Shown: positions 9,844 through 19,542, counted from the first letter of the stretch. The stretch: DNA of 64,000 nucleotides from Tranzscheliella williamsii (GCA_023212725.1 JALBYF010000051.1:1-64000), one strand, 5' to 3'. The notes: generated by a model not told the origin, from the sequence alone. Program-made: numbers and translations.

Positions 9844-11745
9844 CTAGAGCTTGGTGGCTGCGCCTTTGAGGATGGTCATGACTGCCGGCAAGACGATCTT
9901 GCGGTTGGCTCGGGCGTTGGCCTGTCGATAGACCTGGGCCCAACGGGGCTGGCTGGCGCTGGATGCGTGACGTCGGCCGTTGGGGTCGATGCCGTGGACG
10001 CGCTCCTTCTTGCCGCCGGCGCTTACGGGCAGGCGTTGGCCTTTCCAGGGTTGTTCGAGCATCAGTCGTCGGTCCGTCTGGTCGGGCGAGACGTGTGCGT
10101 CTGCCTCCAGTCCTCGCCGCAGCTCGTCCCACATCGCTGCCGCTCGGGACTCGCGCAGCGCGCGCGGTGCAAACGCCAGGACCAGCTCACGCCGGTGCTT
10201 GCCAGCGTCCACCTCGCCTTCGGGGACGCGAAAGCTGCCCGTCATCACGGCAATGTCCGTCTGTTTCTCCTCCATCCAGCTGTCCAGTACCTCCCACCAC
10301 GCTGCCCAGGCCTCTGCGACCTCGCGCTTGGCGTCGGCCGCCTCGCTCAGCTTCGGCCGGTCCTTGTGCAGCCATTCGGCTAGGCTGATGGGCACAGAGG
10401 CGAAGCCAAGCTTGAGCGCGATGCTCGCCTCCTTGACAGAGGCATCCTCGGGGCTCACAAAGTCCACCTCCTTGTAATCTCTTCGCAGCAAATCGCGCCC
10501 GCTGAGATGTGAGACCGCCTGCTTGGATTCGGCAAGGATCTGCCAGTACGGGGAGAGAGTGATTCTGGCGCTCTGCGTAACCGTGTCCGTCTCTTCTGAC
10601 GGGCTGAGAGGTGGCAGGGGCGTAAGAGCGGCCCCATCCGTCTTGATCGCCTTCAGTGGCGATGCATCAAGGGCGGCTTCTCGAATCGCTTCTGACGTCG
10701 AGGAACTGCCGAACGACGACCTAGGCAAGAGCAGCTTGAGGGCATCAAAGTCCGTCTCGGTCGCCTTGCCTCTTGGCACTGGCCGCAGATTGTCTGTGTC
10801 AATGACGATCGCACTGATCAGCAGGTCTGCCACCTGGCGCATGCCGGCCGAGTCTGCTGGTGTCTTGGCGAATGGCTCGGCGAAGAGGTTTGCGATGAGG
10901 CTGCTGGCACTGCCGACGGGTTCTTTGGAGGGCGACTTGACGATTCTCAGCTTGGCGTTGGGATGATCCCCTACGTCTTCGTGATGGTCGACGACGATCT
11001 CGACGTCTCTATCCGGAGCCCGTGCCGCCCCCCACGGCCCTGTCAGCGACGGATGGTCGACCAGGCCGATCGCGACACGCGCCGATGGACTGAACGCGGC
11101 AGAGTCGAGCGCGAGCCCGAGCTTCTGGCGAACGTCGTCCAAGCAAAACAGGTTCTCGGGCTTGATCCCCGCGGCTCGGAAGGCAGCGGTGTTTTCTGGC
11201 CGAAGCACGCTGTCGCTATGCTCGCTCTGGAGCAATGGCACATACGTCGAGGCCGGCAGACTGTAACCGGCAGGAGCGCCAAAGTGGGCCAACAAGTAGC
11301 TCAGCGACACAGCAGACGCCGCCGAGTCCAGATCGCCGGCTTCATTGCCCATGATAATGGTGAGTCTTTTGGCCGAAGAAGAACCGGCCGAGGAAGAGCC
11401 GGCCGAGGAGGGGCCGGCCTTGAGGTGCTGCATCGCGTCTGCTTTGGTTCGGGCGAGGTAGTCGTCCAGCAGCGGCAGCGCGCCCGCCTGTTTTGCGTTA
11501 TCCATTGCCATGCTGGCCAACGGATCTTCTATGAGCGCGGAGCCCGCAGCAGGCTGCAATGGGACGTTCGATGCCCGGGTCAGAGAAAGAGATTGCGAGC
11601 GGGAAACGTATTCGCCAAGGGCCAGATAAACGATAGAAGATACGGCGACGAAGACGAGCAGGCCCACGAAACGAAGGATGTGATGGTTGTGACCTGCAGA
11701 GCGTCGAGAGTGCTGATACGAGTAGACCGGTTCGTAGTCGACCAT
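9844..11745 (-). CDS. DHH-family exopolyphosphatase with N-terminal membrane anchor
   Basis: The product hydrolyses terminal phosphates from inorganic polyphosphate, by family. The start is the ATG at 11745 (633 residues); an in-frame ATG at 11937 would add 64 residues of Arg/Cys-rich sequence that looks like leader. Residues about 25-45 (ILRFVGLLVFVAVSSIVYLAL) form one strong transmembrane span, giving a type II topology. The catalytic region starts near residue 125 with IMGNEAGDLDSAASA (DHH motif I) and continues to VDHHED (Asp253-His254-His255, motif III) and AIVIDTDNL (motif IV). The C-terminal DHHA2-type domain ends about residue 560 with RVHGIDPNGRRHASSASQPR nearby. Yeast Ppx1 is about 400 residues and soluble, so the anchor and inserts are unusual. 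Inference: it acts at the vacuole or another endomembrane. Divergent from the thioesterase gene. Confidence 0.87.
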   Translation of the reverse strand: MVDYEPVYSYQHSRRSAGHNHHILRFVGLLVFVAVSSIVYLALGEYVSRSQSLSLTRASNVPLQPAAGSALIEDPLASMAMDNAKQAGALPLLDDYLARTKADAMQHLKAGPSSAGSSSAGSSSAKRLTIIMGNEAGDLDSAASAVSLSYLLAHFGAPAGYSLPASTYVPLLQSEHSDSVLRPENTAAFRAAGIKPENLFCLDDVRQKLGLALDSAAFSPSARVAIGLVDHPSLTGPWGAARAPDRDVEIVVDHHEDVGDHPNAKLRIVKSPSKEPVGSASSLIANLFAEPFAKTPADSAGMRQVADLLISAIVIDTDNLRPVPRGKATETDFDALKLLLPRSSFGSSSTSEAIREAALDASPLKAIKTDGAALTPLPPLSPSEETDTVTQSARITLSPYWQILAESKQAVSHLSGRDLLRRDYKEVDFVSPEDASVKEASIALKLGFASVPISLAEWLHKDRPKLSEAADAKREVAEAWAAWWEVLDSWMEEKQTDIAVMTGSFRVPEGEVDAGKHRRELVLAFAPRALRESRAAAMWDELRRGLEADAHVSPDQTDRRLMLEQPWKGQRLPVSAGGKKERVHGIDPNGRRHASSASQPRWAQVYRQANARANRKIVLPAVMTILKGAATKL

Positions 11746-12096
11746 ATGAGTTGGGGTGCAGGCGAGAACGGTAGCGATGCGCCAACACGTACAAGGTGAG
11801 CGAGAAGTCGTCCACGTTGGGTGTGACTGCCGCCGGAAATGTCCTGCGATTCGGATTTGGTTTGGCCTCGACGAAGCTTCCTGCCAAACCACCGCAGCGT
11901 GCCTGGCATCTCGGCCACGTTGTTGGCGTCTTAACATTGCTTAATTGTCTCCAGCGTGAACGTACAGATCCCGGCAAACACCGGCTAGATTCATGATTAC
12001 CGCAGCCGGCTACTACTTTTATTGAGGGACCTGGCAAGCGCTCGTCCATCTTCTCAGCTCGCAATTGTTATTATCTGGCACACTACAACCACAATC
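11746..12096. other. Shared divergent promoter region
   Basis: A 351-bp gap separates the start codons of the minus-strand exopolyphosphatase and the plus-strand thioesterase. It must hold both promoters. No obvious TATA box in either direction. Confidence 0.5.
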
Positions 12097-13143
12097 ATGG
12101 CGGCGAGCTTCATCGAACTCGTGAGGCTCCAGGCCACTGATGAGCCGAATACATACCTCTCATGCGCCAAGCCGGAGAAGATGGGCAATCCGGCCGACAT
12201 TGCGTACGGGGGGTGCGTCGTTGCCCTTGCGGTGCAGGCCGCGTACCAGACGGTCGAAGGGCGAGCGGGACTGCCGCTCTTCGACATCTACTCTGTGCTG
12301 GGCAACTATCTGGGGCCGACGCTTGCAGACCGCAAGGTGAAGCTCACCGTCACGACGCTGCGCGACACGCGTTCCTTCGCTACGCGATTCGTCGTAGCTA
12401 GCCAGAGCTTCAAAGACGGCAGCGAACGGAAAACGTTCTCGGCAACCATCGATTTTGTGGCGCCCAACAGCGTCGACGTGAGCGCAGCAGGCGTGCCGTT
12501 CACGCGCTACAGCAGGTCGCCTCTTCGCAAGTACGAGCCGCCGGAGCAACTGCCTACGCTATGGGAGCACGTCCAGGTGATGGTAGACAACGGTCAGGTA
12601 GACAAGCGCGCCGCTGACTATCTGCGGAACACGGTCTTTGCACTGAATGAAAAGACCCTGGTCAGCGTCTATCCGCCCGATAGCTTGCACTACCAGAACG
12701 GGCTGGGGTTGTATCCCTCGGGGCCCTCGGAGCAGCACGCCAAGCCGCTTCCGGAACGCTACGCGGTCGACTGGCTCAAGTCCCGCGTCGCACTGGCTTC
12801 GCCACCGTCGCCGACACAAGACCGCGCTCTGCCGGTTTCGTCCGCCTCGGCCAACGCTGCGTTCACTGCGTTCGTCTTGGATGGCGCACTCTCCTTCATC
12901 CCCCTGACGTTTTCCGGCCTGACGCTCGCCGACGCCAGCGCCGTCTCGTCGCTGGACTGCGCGCTCCGCTTCCACTCCGTCCTCAACCTCGACGAGTTCC
13001 ACCTGCGCGAGATGCGGACCATCACCGGAAACGACTGCAGGACCTACTCAGAGTCCATGCTCTGGGATCGCGACGAGAACCTGGTCGCGACCATGAACCA
13101 AACCTGCGTCCTTCGCCCAAAAGTGACCCGACCTCGGCTGTAG
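12097..13143 (+). CDS. TesB-like acyl-CoA thioesterase
   Basis: The product hydrolyses acyl-CoA to free fatty acid and CoA; relatives (yeast Tes1, human ACOT8, E. coli TesB) are mostly peroxisomal. The start is ATG 12097 (348 residues); the frame upstream is open but the extra 25 residues look like leader. It has the double hot-dog layout. The N-terminal half contains AYGGCVVALAVQAAYQTV and VTTLRDTRSFATRFVVASQ, the usual R-D-G/T-R-S-F pattern after the first helix. The C-terminal half has SSLDCALRFHS, whose Asp matches the TesB catalytic Asp, and MNQTCVLRP with the conserved Gln. The N-terminal half carries the TRSF feature but the C-terminal half is diverged from TesB, so substrate range is open. 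The C terminus is PRL, resembling but not matching a standard PTS1 tripeptide. Confidence 0.82.
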   Translation: MAASFIELVRLQATDEPNTYLSCAKPEKMGNPADIAYGGCVVALAVQAAYQTVEGRAGLPLFDIYSVLGNYLGPTLADRKVKLTVTTLRDTRSFATRFVVASQSFKDGSERKTFSATIDFVAPNSVDVSAAGVPFTRYSRSPLRKYEPPEQLPTLWEHVQVMVDNGQVDKRAADYLRNTVFALNEKTLVSVYPPDSLHYQNGLGLYPSGPSEQHAKPLPERYAVDWLKSRVALASPPSPTQDRALPVSSASANAAFTAFVLDGALSFIPLTFSGLTLADASAVSSLDCALRFHSVLNLDEFHLREMRTITGNDCRTYSESMLWDRDENLVATMNQTCVLRPKVTRPRL

Positions 13144-13459
13144 TACCTTGCCACCTCTCCATAGTAACCAGCTTTCCTACACACCGTGCTGAGATATACA
13201 TGGCCAACATCGTGCGTATATGGGCTGTTGTCCATGACCACCACCGTCCCATCTGAGTTGCTTAAACGGCGAACAGGGGAACGTGTTGGGTGGAGGTGAG
13301 GAAAGCCCGTGCACGTCAAAACTGTAGAAAGTTACCCTGCATCTGAATTTGCGCTTTTCTCGTGCACCTAGCTTAGGTCCATATCGTCAACGTTGGCTCT
13401 GCTGTGGTGACGGCTTCGTTGTGACCTGCCTGCTGCGTTTGCCAGGGCTTCCAATCGAG
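13144..13459. other. Intergenic spacer
   Basis: 3' flank of the thioesterase gene and promoter of the LisH-WD40 gene. Nothing distinctive seen. Confidence 0.4.
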
Positions 13460-15160
13460 ATGTCGGAAGGAGCAAGCGAGTATGACTTGGCGGTGCGGTC
13501 GCACATGATTGTCGAGTCGTTTTTGCTGTCGCACGGCTACACGGCGACGGCGAGGGAGCTGCGTCGGGAAGCGTCGGAGGCGGGGCTGTCGGTGCCGGGA
13601 GGCGCGGAGGGGGGCGGGGCGGGGCTGACGCTGGAGACGCTGGTGGAAGCATACCACTCTTCCGAGCGGGCGCACGAGCAGAAGCGGCGGGCGGCGCAGC
13701 TGGCGGCGACGCACGCATCGCGCGCGATCCCCGACCCGCTCTCCGCCGCGCTGCCTGGCCCGGCAACGCTGCCATTCCAGCTGCAGGAGACACACCGGAC
13801 GCTCCACGCCGCCAACATCCTCTCCATCAGCCAGCTCCTCCTTCCCCAGCGCCAGTTCGATACCGCCACCGCGCGCTACCGGAACTCGCTGACGCCCTGC
13901 CTCGTCACCACCGCAGCAGACAAGCGCATCGTCTTCTCCAACGCCCAGACAGGTGAGATCGACGAGATCCTCGAAAGCACCCACGCGCACCAGGCCGCCG
14001 TCCTGTCCGTCGCCCAGGACCCCGCCGACCCCCGCTGCCTGATCAGCTCCGGCATGGACTCCAACATTGTCGTGTGGAACCTGCTCACCCGGAGCCCAAT
14101 CCAGGTCATCAAGGAGCACGCCAGATTCGTCGTCAAGGTGGCGTGCAGCCCCTCGGGAGACTACCTCGCCAGCATCGCATACGACCGCAAGCTCGTCATC
14201 TACAGGCGGCTAAAGAAGACCAGCTTCCGCGCAAGCGCTACCGAGCCTAGTGACGACAATAACGAGCAAGACGACGAGGACGAGGATCTAAACGGCCCCA
14301 TCTACGAGAAAGTGTTCGAAAGGGAGACCAAGGAGAATCCGGAGGCGATTCTGTTCGTGCGCGCTGGCGTGGCGCCGAGCGAAGACAAGATCCAGACGAT
14401 GGAGGATCTCGGCGGCGGCGAGGTGCTGGTGCGGGAAGCCAAGCGGAAGCGGACGTGGCTGGCGTTTACCATTCGGAACGACAGCTTGCTGCACTACGTT
14501 GCGCTTCCGTTGGAGGCTGACGAAGAGGTGGGCGGGGAGGAGGAGGGTCGGGATGATGTGGACGGGTTGAGCGCGGGGTTGGAGTCGGCGTCGCTGGAGG
14601 AAGGGGGGGTGGGGGCGTGGGAGGTGGTGAGTTTCAACACGAATGCGGACGTGGAGGATATGCATGTGAGCTACTCGTTGCTGTCGCTGTCGCTGCATCC
14701 GTCGGGGCTGTATGTGTGCGTGCAGACGGGGGACCATACGCTAGCGCACATGGCCTCGGCGGGCGGGACGAGCGGGGCGGGGTCGCTGTCGCGGCTGCTG
14801 CTCTTGCCCCTGCTCTCGGCGCGGCGTGCCGGCACCGTGTGGACGCGCGTCGCCACCAGCGCGTACGCAGTACCCCGCCACGCATGGCTCCCCTCCGGCC
14901 GCGCCTGCTGGCTCAACGCCGAAGACGGCATCCTCCGCCTCGTCGACCTCAAGGGCACCACGCGCGCCCAAATCCCCGCACACGGTGTCGTCCACACCCC
15001 CGCCGACGCTCCCAGCGACATGCACAGATCCTCCGCCTGGTCCCGCGGCGCCAACACCATCATCAAGGACCTCATCGCCCTCGACGAGCGCACCCTCGCC
15101 AGCTGCGGCTTCGACAGAACCGTCCGCATCCTCCGCCTAGACCCCAGCATCGCCCTGTAG
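13460..15160 (+). CDS. LisH-WD40 repeat protein
   Basis: A 566-residue scaffold protein. The start is ATG 13460; an in-frame ATG at 13349 would add 37 residues of Arg/Cys-rich leader. Residues about 8-40 form a LisH dimerisation motif (VRSHMIVESFLLSHGYTATA). WD40-type blades follow from about residue 145, for example LTPCLVTTAADKRIVFSNAQ, RCLISSGMDSNIVVWNLLT and GDYLASIAYDRKLVIYRRL. An acidic insert (about 255-280) interrupts the propeller. The last recognisable blade is LIALDERTLASCGFDRTVRI at the C terminus. The blades are weak and too few to count reliably. LisH with WD40 is common in GID/CTLH-type and chromatin complexes, but I cannot assign an orthologue. The stop codon lies inside a 20-bp tandem repeat. 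Codons are G-ending in 14350-14810 and C-ending from 14815 to the stop. Confidence 0.8.
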   Translation: MSEGASEYDLAVRSHMIVESFLLSHGYTATARELRREASEAGLSVPGGAEGGGAGLTLETLVEAYHSSERAHEQKRRAAQLAATHASRAIPDPLSAALPGPATLPFQLQETHRTLHAANILSISQLLLPQRQFDTATARYRNSLTPCLVTTAADKRIVFSNAQTGEIDEILESTHAHQAAVLSVAQDPADPRCLISSGMDSNIVVWNLLTRSPIQVIKEHARFVVKVACSPSGDYLASIAYDRKLVIYRRLKKTSFRASATEPSDDNNEQDDEDEDLNGPIYEKVFERETKENPEAILFVRAGVAPSEDKIQTMEDLGGGEVLVREAKRKRTWLAFTIRNDSLLHYVALPLEADEEVGGEEEGRDDVDGLSAGLESASLEEGGVGAWEVVSFNTNADVEDMHVSYSLLSLSLHPSGLYVCVQTGDHTLAHMASAGGTSGAGSLSRLLLLPLLSARRAGTVWTRVATSAYAVPRHAWLPSGRACWLNAEDGILRLVDLKGTTRAQIPAHGVVHTPADAPSDMHRSSAWSRGANTIIKDLIALDERTLASCGFDRTVRILRLDPSIAL

Positions 15161-15208
15161 ACACCGGCATCACCCTGTAGACCCCAGCATCGCCCTGTAG
15201 ACCCCGCC
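15138..15208 (+). repeat. 20-bp tandem repeat spanning a stop codon
   Basis: About 3.5 copies of TAGACCCCAGCATCGCCCTG at 15138-15157, 15158-15177, 15178-15197 and a partial copy to 15208. The second copy differs at three positions. The first copy is coding (end of the LisH-WD40 gene); the TAG that opens the second copy is its stop codon. Confidence 0.9.
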
Positions 15209-15331
15209 TTTGCCATCTTAACCTCACAGTGCAACAGCCCTGACAGCTTGCAAGTATTCAGTCGGTGTCAAAAAGCTGTCTCTTGTGGCAACATCGTGCC
15301 CTTCATAACGTATCCATTCCTTGTTGATAAT

Positions 15332-15449
15332 ATCTGCGGCCATAGAACCTTGAAAGCACCGCATCCCGTCCGATCTGCGAAGTTAAGCAAGGTATCGCTT
15401 AGTCAGTACTGCGGTGGGGGACCACGCGGGAATCCTAAGTGCTGCAGTT
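15332..15449 (+). rRNA. 5S ribosomal RNA
   Basis: About 118 nt with the hallmarks of fungal 5S rRNA: ATCTGCGGCCATAG at the 5' end, AAGCACCGCATCCCGTCCGA, GAAGTTAAGC, and the 3' half GGTGGGGGACCACGCGGGAA. The 5' end pairs with GCTGCAGTT at the 3' end to form helix I. The internal control region (A box, intermediate element, C box) lies within it. Seven T residues follow directly. It stands alone between protein-coding genes rather than in an rDNA unit. The ends are estimated to within a few bases. Confidence 0.93.
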
Positions 15450-15450
15450 C

Positions 15451-15457
15451 TTTTTTT
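15451..15457 (+). terminator. RNA polymerase III terminator of the 5S gene
   Basis: T7 run one base after the predicted 5S 3' end. It is followed by further T-rich sequence to about 15500. Confidence 0.8.
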
Positions 15458-16490
15458 CCTTTTTGGTCTTTTATTCTGCATCTTTTCTCACCTTTTTTTT
15501 GGGCACTCATACACAGTGTGAGGATTACACAAGCGGTCTGTTGCCGATTTTTTTCCCGCATTCTACTGACTGCGTTCCAGCGCGGTCGCCACCTGTTTGT
15601 CCCTGGCAAGGACGTGCTGCTCGTCGCGGCCAATTGACCGGCGGTGGATGTGGTTGGGTAGAAGAGGGAGGGTTCATGCGTCTCTGTGATTGGCGCGAGA
15701 TGGCGAGTTGAGCTGCAGGGCGGGGATGCATTGCCAGCCAGTTGTTGCGTGCTGCCGTTGATTAGATTACTGACAGGCGCCCCAACTACAGACGCTCAGC
15801 GGCTGAATTCTTTGTGCATCGCGGACTGTCATGATTCGACATCGGGCCGATGGGCGAATCATGGGTGAGAGTGCCGTAGTCGAAAAAGAAGGGCCCCAGA
15901 CTAGGAAGTGTGGGCCTGAAAAAGGGTGACTCGTCTTCTCTTTTCTTCCGGCCGTCCTCTTTGATAGTATTGCACCAACCTGCACGCTGTAAAGTCATCA
16001 TGGCTGTTAACGGATTTGCATACAATTTCCGAGTCTCAGATCACGCTCCCAGGCTATGGAAATAGATATGCATGCAGTTGAACAGCTAACAAAGACTACA
16101 ACCGATTCAAAACCGTAGTTCGCCAGAGTAATACGCGTGTGGGATGAAAAAAAGATTTGGATTGCGAGAAGAACTGGCCGCGAGCGAGAGAGGCGATGCA
16201 GAAAAAGCAAAGGATGGCTCGACGAATGACATTGCGGAGGAAAGAGTCACAGTGCAAGGCGGCGGCGGCTGGGCACGACAGAGAGACCGAGATGAATCCG
16301 TGAAATGGAGCAGGAAGGCAGCAGGCAGTCTTTCTTCCTGCTGTGTCTGCTCGGGTCCGCTGTCGGTCAGTTCTTCGCGCTGCGCTGAGCGGGACCGCTG
16401 TTCTTCCTTGGATTGATCTTATATCTCTGTCTGCCGCGTCCGCTTCTTCCCTCCTCTCCCCCACCTCCGACCCATCTCCGTATTCCAGCC
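15458..16490. other. Upstream region of the ILV5 gene
   Basis: Just over 1 kb without a convincing gene. It contains T-rich runs after the 5S gene and, before the ILV5 ATG, a CT-rich leader (16430-16490). A TGACTC hexamer (minus strand) lies about 245 bp upstream of the ATG. Confidence 0.45.
16244..16250 (-). promoter_or_regulatory. Possible Gcn4/Cpc1-type bZIP site
   Basis: GTGACTC on the minus strand matches six of the seven bases TGASTCA recognised by Gcn4/Cpc1 amino-acid-control factors, about 245 bp upstream of ILV5, a branched-chain amino-acid gene. A single hexamer is weak evidence. Confidence 0.2.
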
Positions 16491-17842
16491 ATGAACGCTA
16501 ACATCGCTCGATCTGCTCTTAGGGCTGCCACCCGAGGCTCGGCTCGCCGCGCCGGCGCCGGTGCCGCACGATCCCTCTCCGTCGCTGCCACCGCCCGCCC
16601 CATGCTCACCAAGATGACCGCCGCCACCGCCGCCCCCGCCCTTGCCCGAGGCCTCAAGACCATCGAGTTCACCGAAGGCATCCCCGAAAAGGTATACGAG
16701 CGAGAGGACTGGCCCCTTGAGAAGCTCCAGGACTACTTCAAGAACGAGACCTTCGCCATCCTCGGCTACGGCTCCCAGGGTCACGGACAGGGCCTCAAGT
16801 GAGTATGCTTCTGTGCGGAGCGGCGGCAGCAATGATAGGCGTCCATCCAAGCCACACGAGCAATTTTGCTGACCATAATCCGTCTTCTTTTCCCCTTCTG
16901 TGTCTGTCGCACGTTTCCGCCGCCAGCTTGCGAGACAACGGCCTGAACGTCATTGTCGGCGTCCGAAAGGATGGTACTTCGTGGAAGGAGGCCGTCGAGG
17001 ACGGCTGGCAGCCTGGCAAGAACCTCTTCCCCATCGAGGAGGCTGCCGAGAAGGCCACCATTGCCATGCTTCTTCTCTCCGATGCTGCCTGCGCATCGGT
17101 GTACAACTCGATCAAGCCTAAGCTCTCCAACGCCCACACTCTCTACTTTTCCCACGGTTTCCAGATCACCTACCAGAAAGAGACCGGCTTCGAGGCACCC
17201 AAGGACAAGGACATTATCCTCTGCGCCCCCAAGGGTTCTGGCCGAACTGTTCGATCCCTCTTCCTCGAGTCCCGAGGTATCAACGGCTCCATTGCCGTCT
17301 TCCAGGATGTTTCCGGCAAGGCCTTTGAGAAGGTATCCGCCATGGGTGTCGCCGTTGGATGCGGATACCTCTACGAGACCACCTTTGAGCGAGAGGTCTA
17401 CTCTGACCTGTACGGTGAGCGAGCCTGCCTGATGGGCGGTATCCAGGGTCTTTTCAAGGCTCAGTACGATGTCCTGCGAGCCAACGGCCACTCTCCTTCC
17501 GAGGCCTTCAACGAGACCTGCGAGGAGGCTCTCCAGTCGCTCTACCCGTTGGTTGGCGAGAATGGCATGGATTACATGTACAAGGCCTGCTCTACCACCG
17601 CCCGACGAGGTGCGCTGGACTGGGCGCCCGAGTTTGAGAAGGCTTGCAAGCCCGTCCTTGAGAAGCTCTACGAGTCGGTCCGCAACGGCTCCGAGACCCG
17701 CCGCGCGCTCGAGTTTGGCAACCGCAAGACCTACCGCGAGGACTTTGACAAGGAGACCGATGCCATTGCTGCCCAGGAGATGTGGAAGGTCGGCCACAAG
17801 GTCCGAAGCCTCCGACCCGAGCGCGCCGCCAAGGCTCTCTAA
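16491..17842 (+). CDS. ilv5: Ketol-acid reductoisomerase, mitochondrial
   Basis: Second enzyme of valine, leucine and isoleucine synthesis; it isomerises and reduces acetolactate/acetohydroxybutyrate with NADPH in the mitochondrial matrix. There are two exons, 16491-16798 and 16927-17842, joined by a 128-bp GT-AG intron whose removal restores GYGSQGHGQGLNLRDNGLNV; the product has 407 residues. The N-terminal 60 residues are Arg/Ala/Ser-rich without acids, a mitochondrial presequence. Then come the NADPH-binding GYGSQGHGQG, SHGF, APKGSGRTVRSLF, TTFEREVYSDLYGERACLMG (Mg2+-binding Asp/Glu) and MDYMYKACSTTARRGALDW. It is collinear with yeast Ilv5. Arginine is mostly CGA (about 17 CGA against 9 CGC by hand count), unlike neighbouring genes, suggesting expression-related codon choice. 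Confidence 0.97.
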
Positions 17843-18522
17843 GCCGGTCGCCCCGCCCGCTGCCTGCGCCAGCACTGTCATCCTGCATGAATCCACACTC
17901 CCATCCACCGCCCTGCGCCGCTCTCTGTATATTTACTCCACCGCCACCCTTGCCCTCGCCCCACAAGGCACCCGTACGCACAGTACGGCTCTTTTCCCTT
18001 CCGAGTCGACGACAAAGACTGGGTGCAGACGAACTGGCCTACTATAGATAGTTTAGTGTGGATTGCAGCTGCGGATCGCTACGACAGGGACAGTCTGTGG
18101 TCGTGCTCATTCGGCAAGGCAGGGGCGAGCGGCAGGGGCGGGAGAAGATAATGCGTTTCCGTCCGCCCGCTTCGCCTACACTCTTGTCGGCGTTGTTGTT
18201 CATTCCGAACGGGCTCAGCAGAGGCAAAGCGGCTCCGCACTCTGGCCGAACAAGTCGGCGGACTATACAACGTCGAGGGCTACGTCTTGTTCAGTAAAAC
18301 TTCGGGCGCGGGCAGTCGGAGTTGTGAGTACAAGTCACCGTTTGGATAGCCACGGATGTTGTTAGGTCATTTCAGTGCCGTCTCCGCATTCTCCACGCCG
18401 ATAAGAGCCATGTGACACTTGCGAGCGCACGAGCCCTCTTCCATCCCGTCCCCATCTTCCGCCGCTCTGCCTCCTGCTCGTATAACTTGTTCATTCTTAT
18501 ACTGATATCAAATTTCGCAGCT
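17843..18522. other. Intergenic spacer
   Basis: 3' flank of ILV5 and promoter of the GST-like gene. CT-rich leader just before the ATG at 18523 (18430-18480). No other feature seen. Confidence 0.4.
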
Positions 18523-19542
18523 ATGACCGACACTCCTAAGGCCACCCTGTATACGTTCGACGGATCCGTCTGGGCCTCGGCGCCCCGCCTTGCCCTGATC
18601 GAGAAAGGGTACAAGGAGGACGACGTCGACATCAAGATTGTTGACCTCGTCAAGGCAGAGAACTTTGATGCCTCCTACCTGCGCCTCAACTCCAAGGGTA
18701 CCGTTCCTACGCTTGTCGTTCCTCTGCTCGAGACCACGTCGTCCGAGGTGGACACCAAGTTCCGTGCGCTGACCGACACCACGTCCATTCTCGAGTTTCT
18801 AGACAAGTCGCGCTCGCAGAACATTCTCGAGTCGAAGGGCGAAACTACTGGCGAGGGTACAGGTTCTGCTGCGCCGGCGCCCGTGCTGTCGCCCGCCACG
18901 ATCGAGGGCAAGGCGGCATCGGACGACCTGATCGCGCTCGTGCATGATGCCAAAGTCGACCCCAACTTCCTTCTGCTGGGCGCACGAAGCGAGGCGGAGT
19001 TCGAGAAGAACAAGGGCGGGCTGCCGGGCACGTTTGTCAGCAACCGGTACAACGCGCTGGCGGGGCATCTGGATGCGCTCGAGTCGTCGGGGACGGCGAC
19101 GGCGTTTGACGGGTCTGCGAATCCGAAGCTGAGCGCTGTGCAGGAGCGGCTGAAGAAGTGGTATGGGGACAAGCTGGCCTCGCAGGAGCTGCTCACCCAG
19201 GCGTACGTGCACGGCGACGCGCAGCGCATCCAGGAGCTGCTCCAGCTGACCAACGCCGCCTGGCACGACGTCGCGCGCGCGCTCGCCACGCTCGAGACGC
19301 GCATCAAGGGCCCCTTTGCCCTCGGCGACCAGGTCTCCCTCGCCGACCTCCACCTCGTCCCCTGGCTCGCCCGCATCGCCGCCGTCGCCTCCGGCCTCGC
19401 CCCCGCCACCGACCCGCTCGCCAGCCTCGACGCCATCGTCGCCCCCTACAACGCCCAGACCGGCCCCCAGCTCCGCGCCCTCTGGACCGCCTTCTCCGCG
19501 CGCCCCAGCTTCGCCGCTGTCTACGGCACCGGCCTCCACTAG
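18523..19542 (+). CDS. Glutathione S-transferase-like protein
   Basis: The start is ATG 18523 (339 residues). Residues 6-100 fit a thioredoxin-fold GST N-terminal domain: ATLYTFDGSVWASAPRLALI, then LRLNSKGTVPTLVVP with the cis-proline, then DTTSILEFLDKS corresponding to the glutathione-contacting Glu/Ser-type position. A helical GST C-terminal domain follows, ending with GPFALGDQVSLADLHLVPWL, the conserved N-capping box region. An insert of about 60 residues lies between them. The usual catalytic Tyr/Ser/Cys near residue 10 is not obvious. Fungal relatives are mostly uncharacterised stress or detoxification proteins. It is convergent with the ICP55 gene (156 bp between stops). The codon third position switches from G to C around 19200. 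Confidence 0.8.
   Translation: MTDTPKATLYTFDGSVWASAPRLALIEKGYKEDDVDIKIVDLVKAENFDASYLRLNSKGTVPTLVVPLLETTSSEVDTKFRALTDTTSILEFLDKSRSQNILESKGETTGEGTGSAAPAPVLSPATIEGKAASDDLIALVHDAKVDPNFLLLGARSEAEFEKNKGGLPGTFVSNRYNALAGHLDALESSGTATAFDGSANPKLSAVQERLKKWYGDKLASQELLTQAYVHGDAQRIQELLQLTNAAWHDVARALATLETRIKGPFALGDQVSLADLHLVPWLARIAAVASGLAPATDPLASLDAIVAPYNAQTGPQLRALWTAFSARPSFAAVYGTGLH

Noticed and set aside
16781..17908. Long minus-strand frame (375 codons) opposite ILV5
   Set aside because: It is the shadow of a strongly biased coding strand; its Leu/Gly/Val repetitive composition is that of antisense of a GC-rich gene, and ILV5 is certain on the plus strand.
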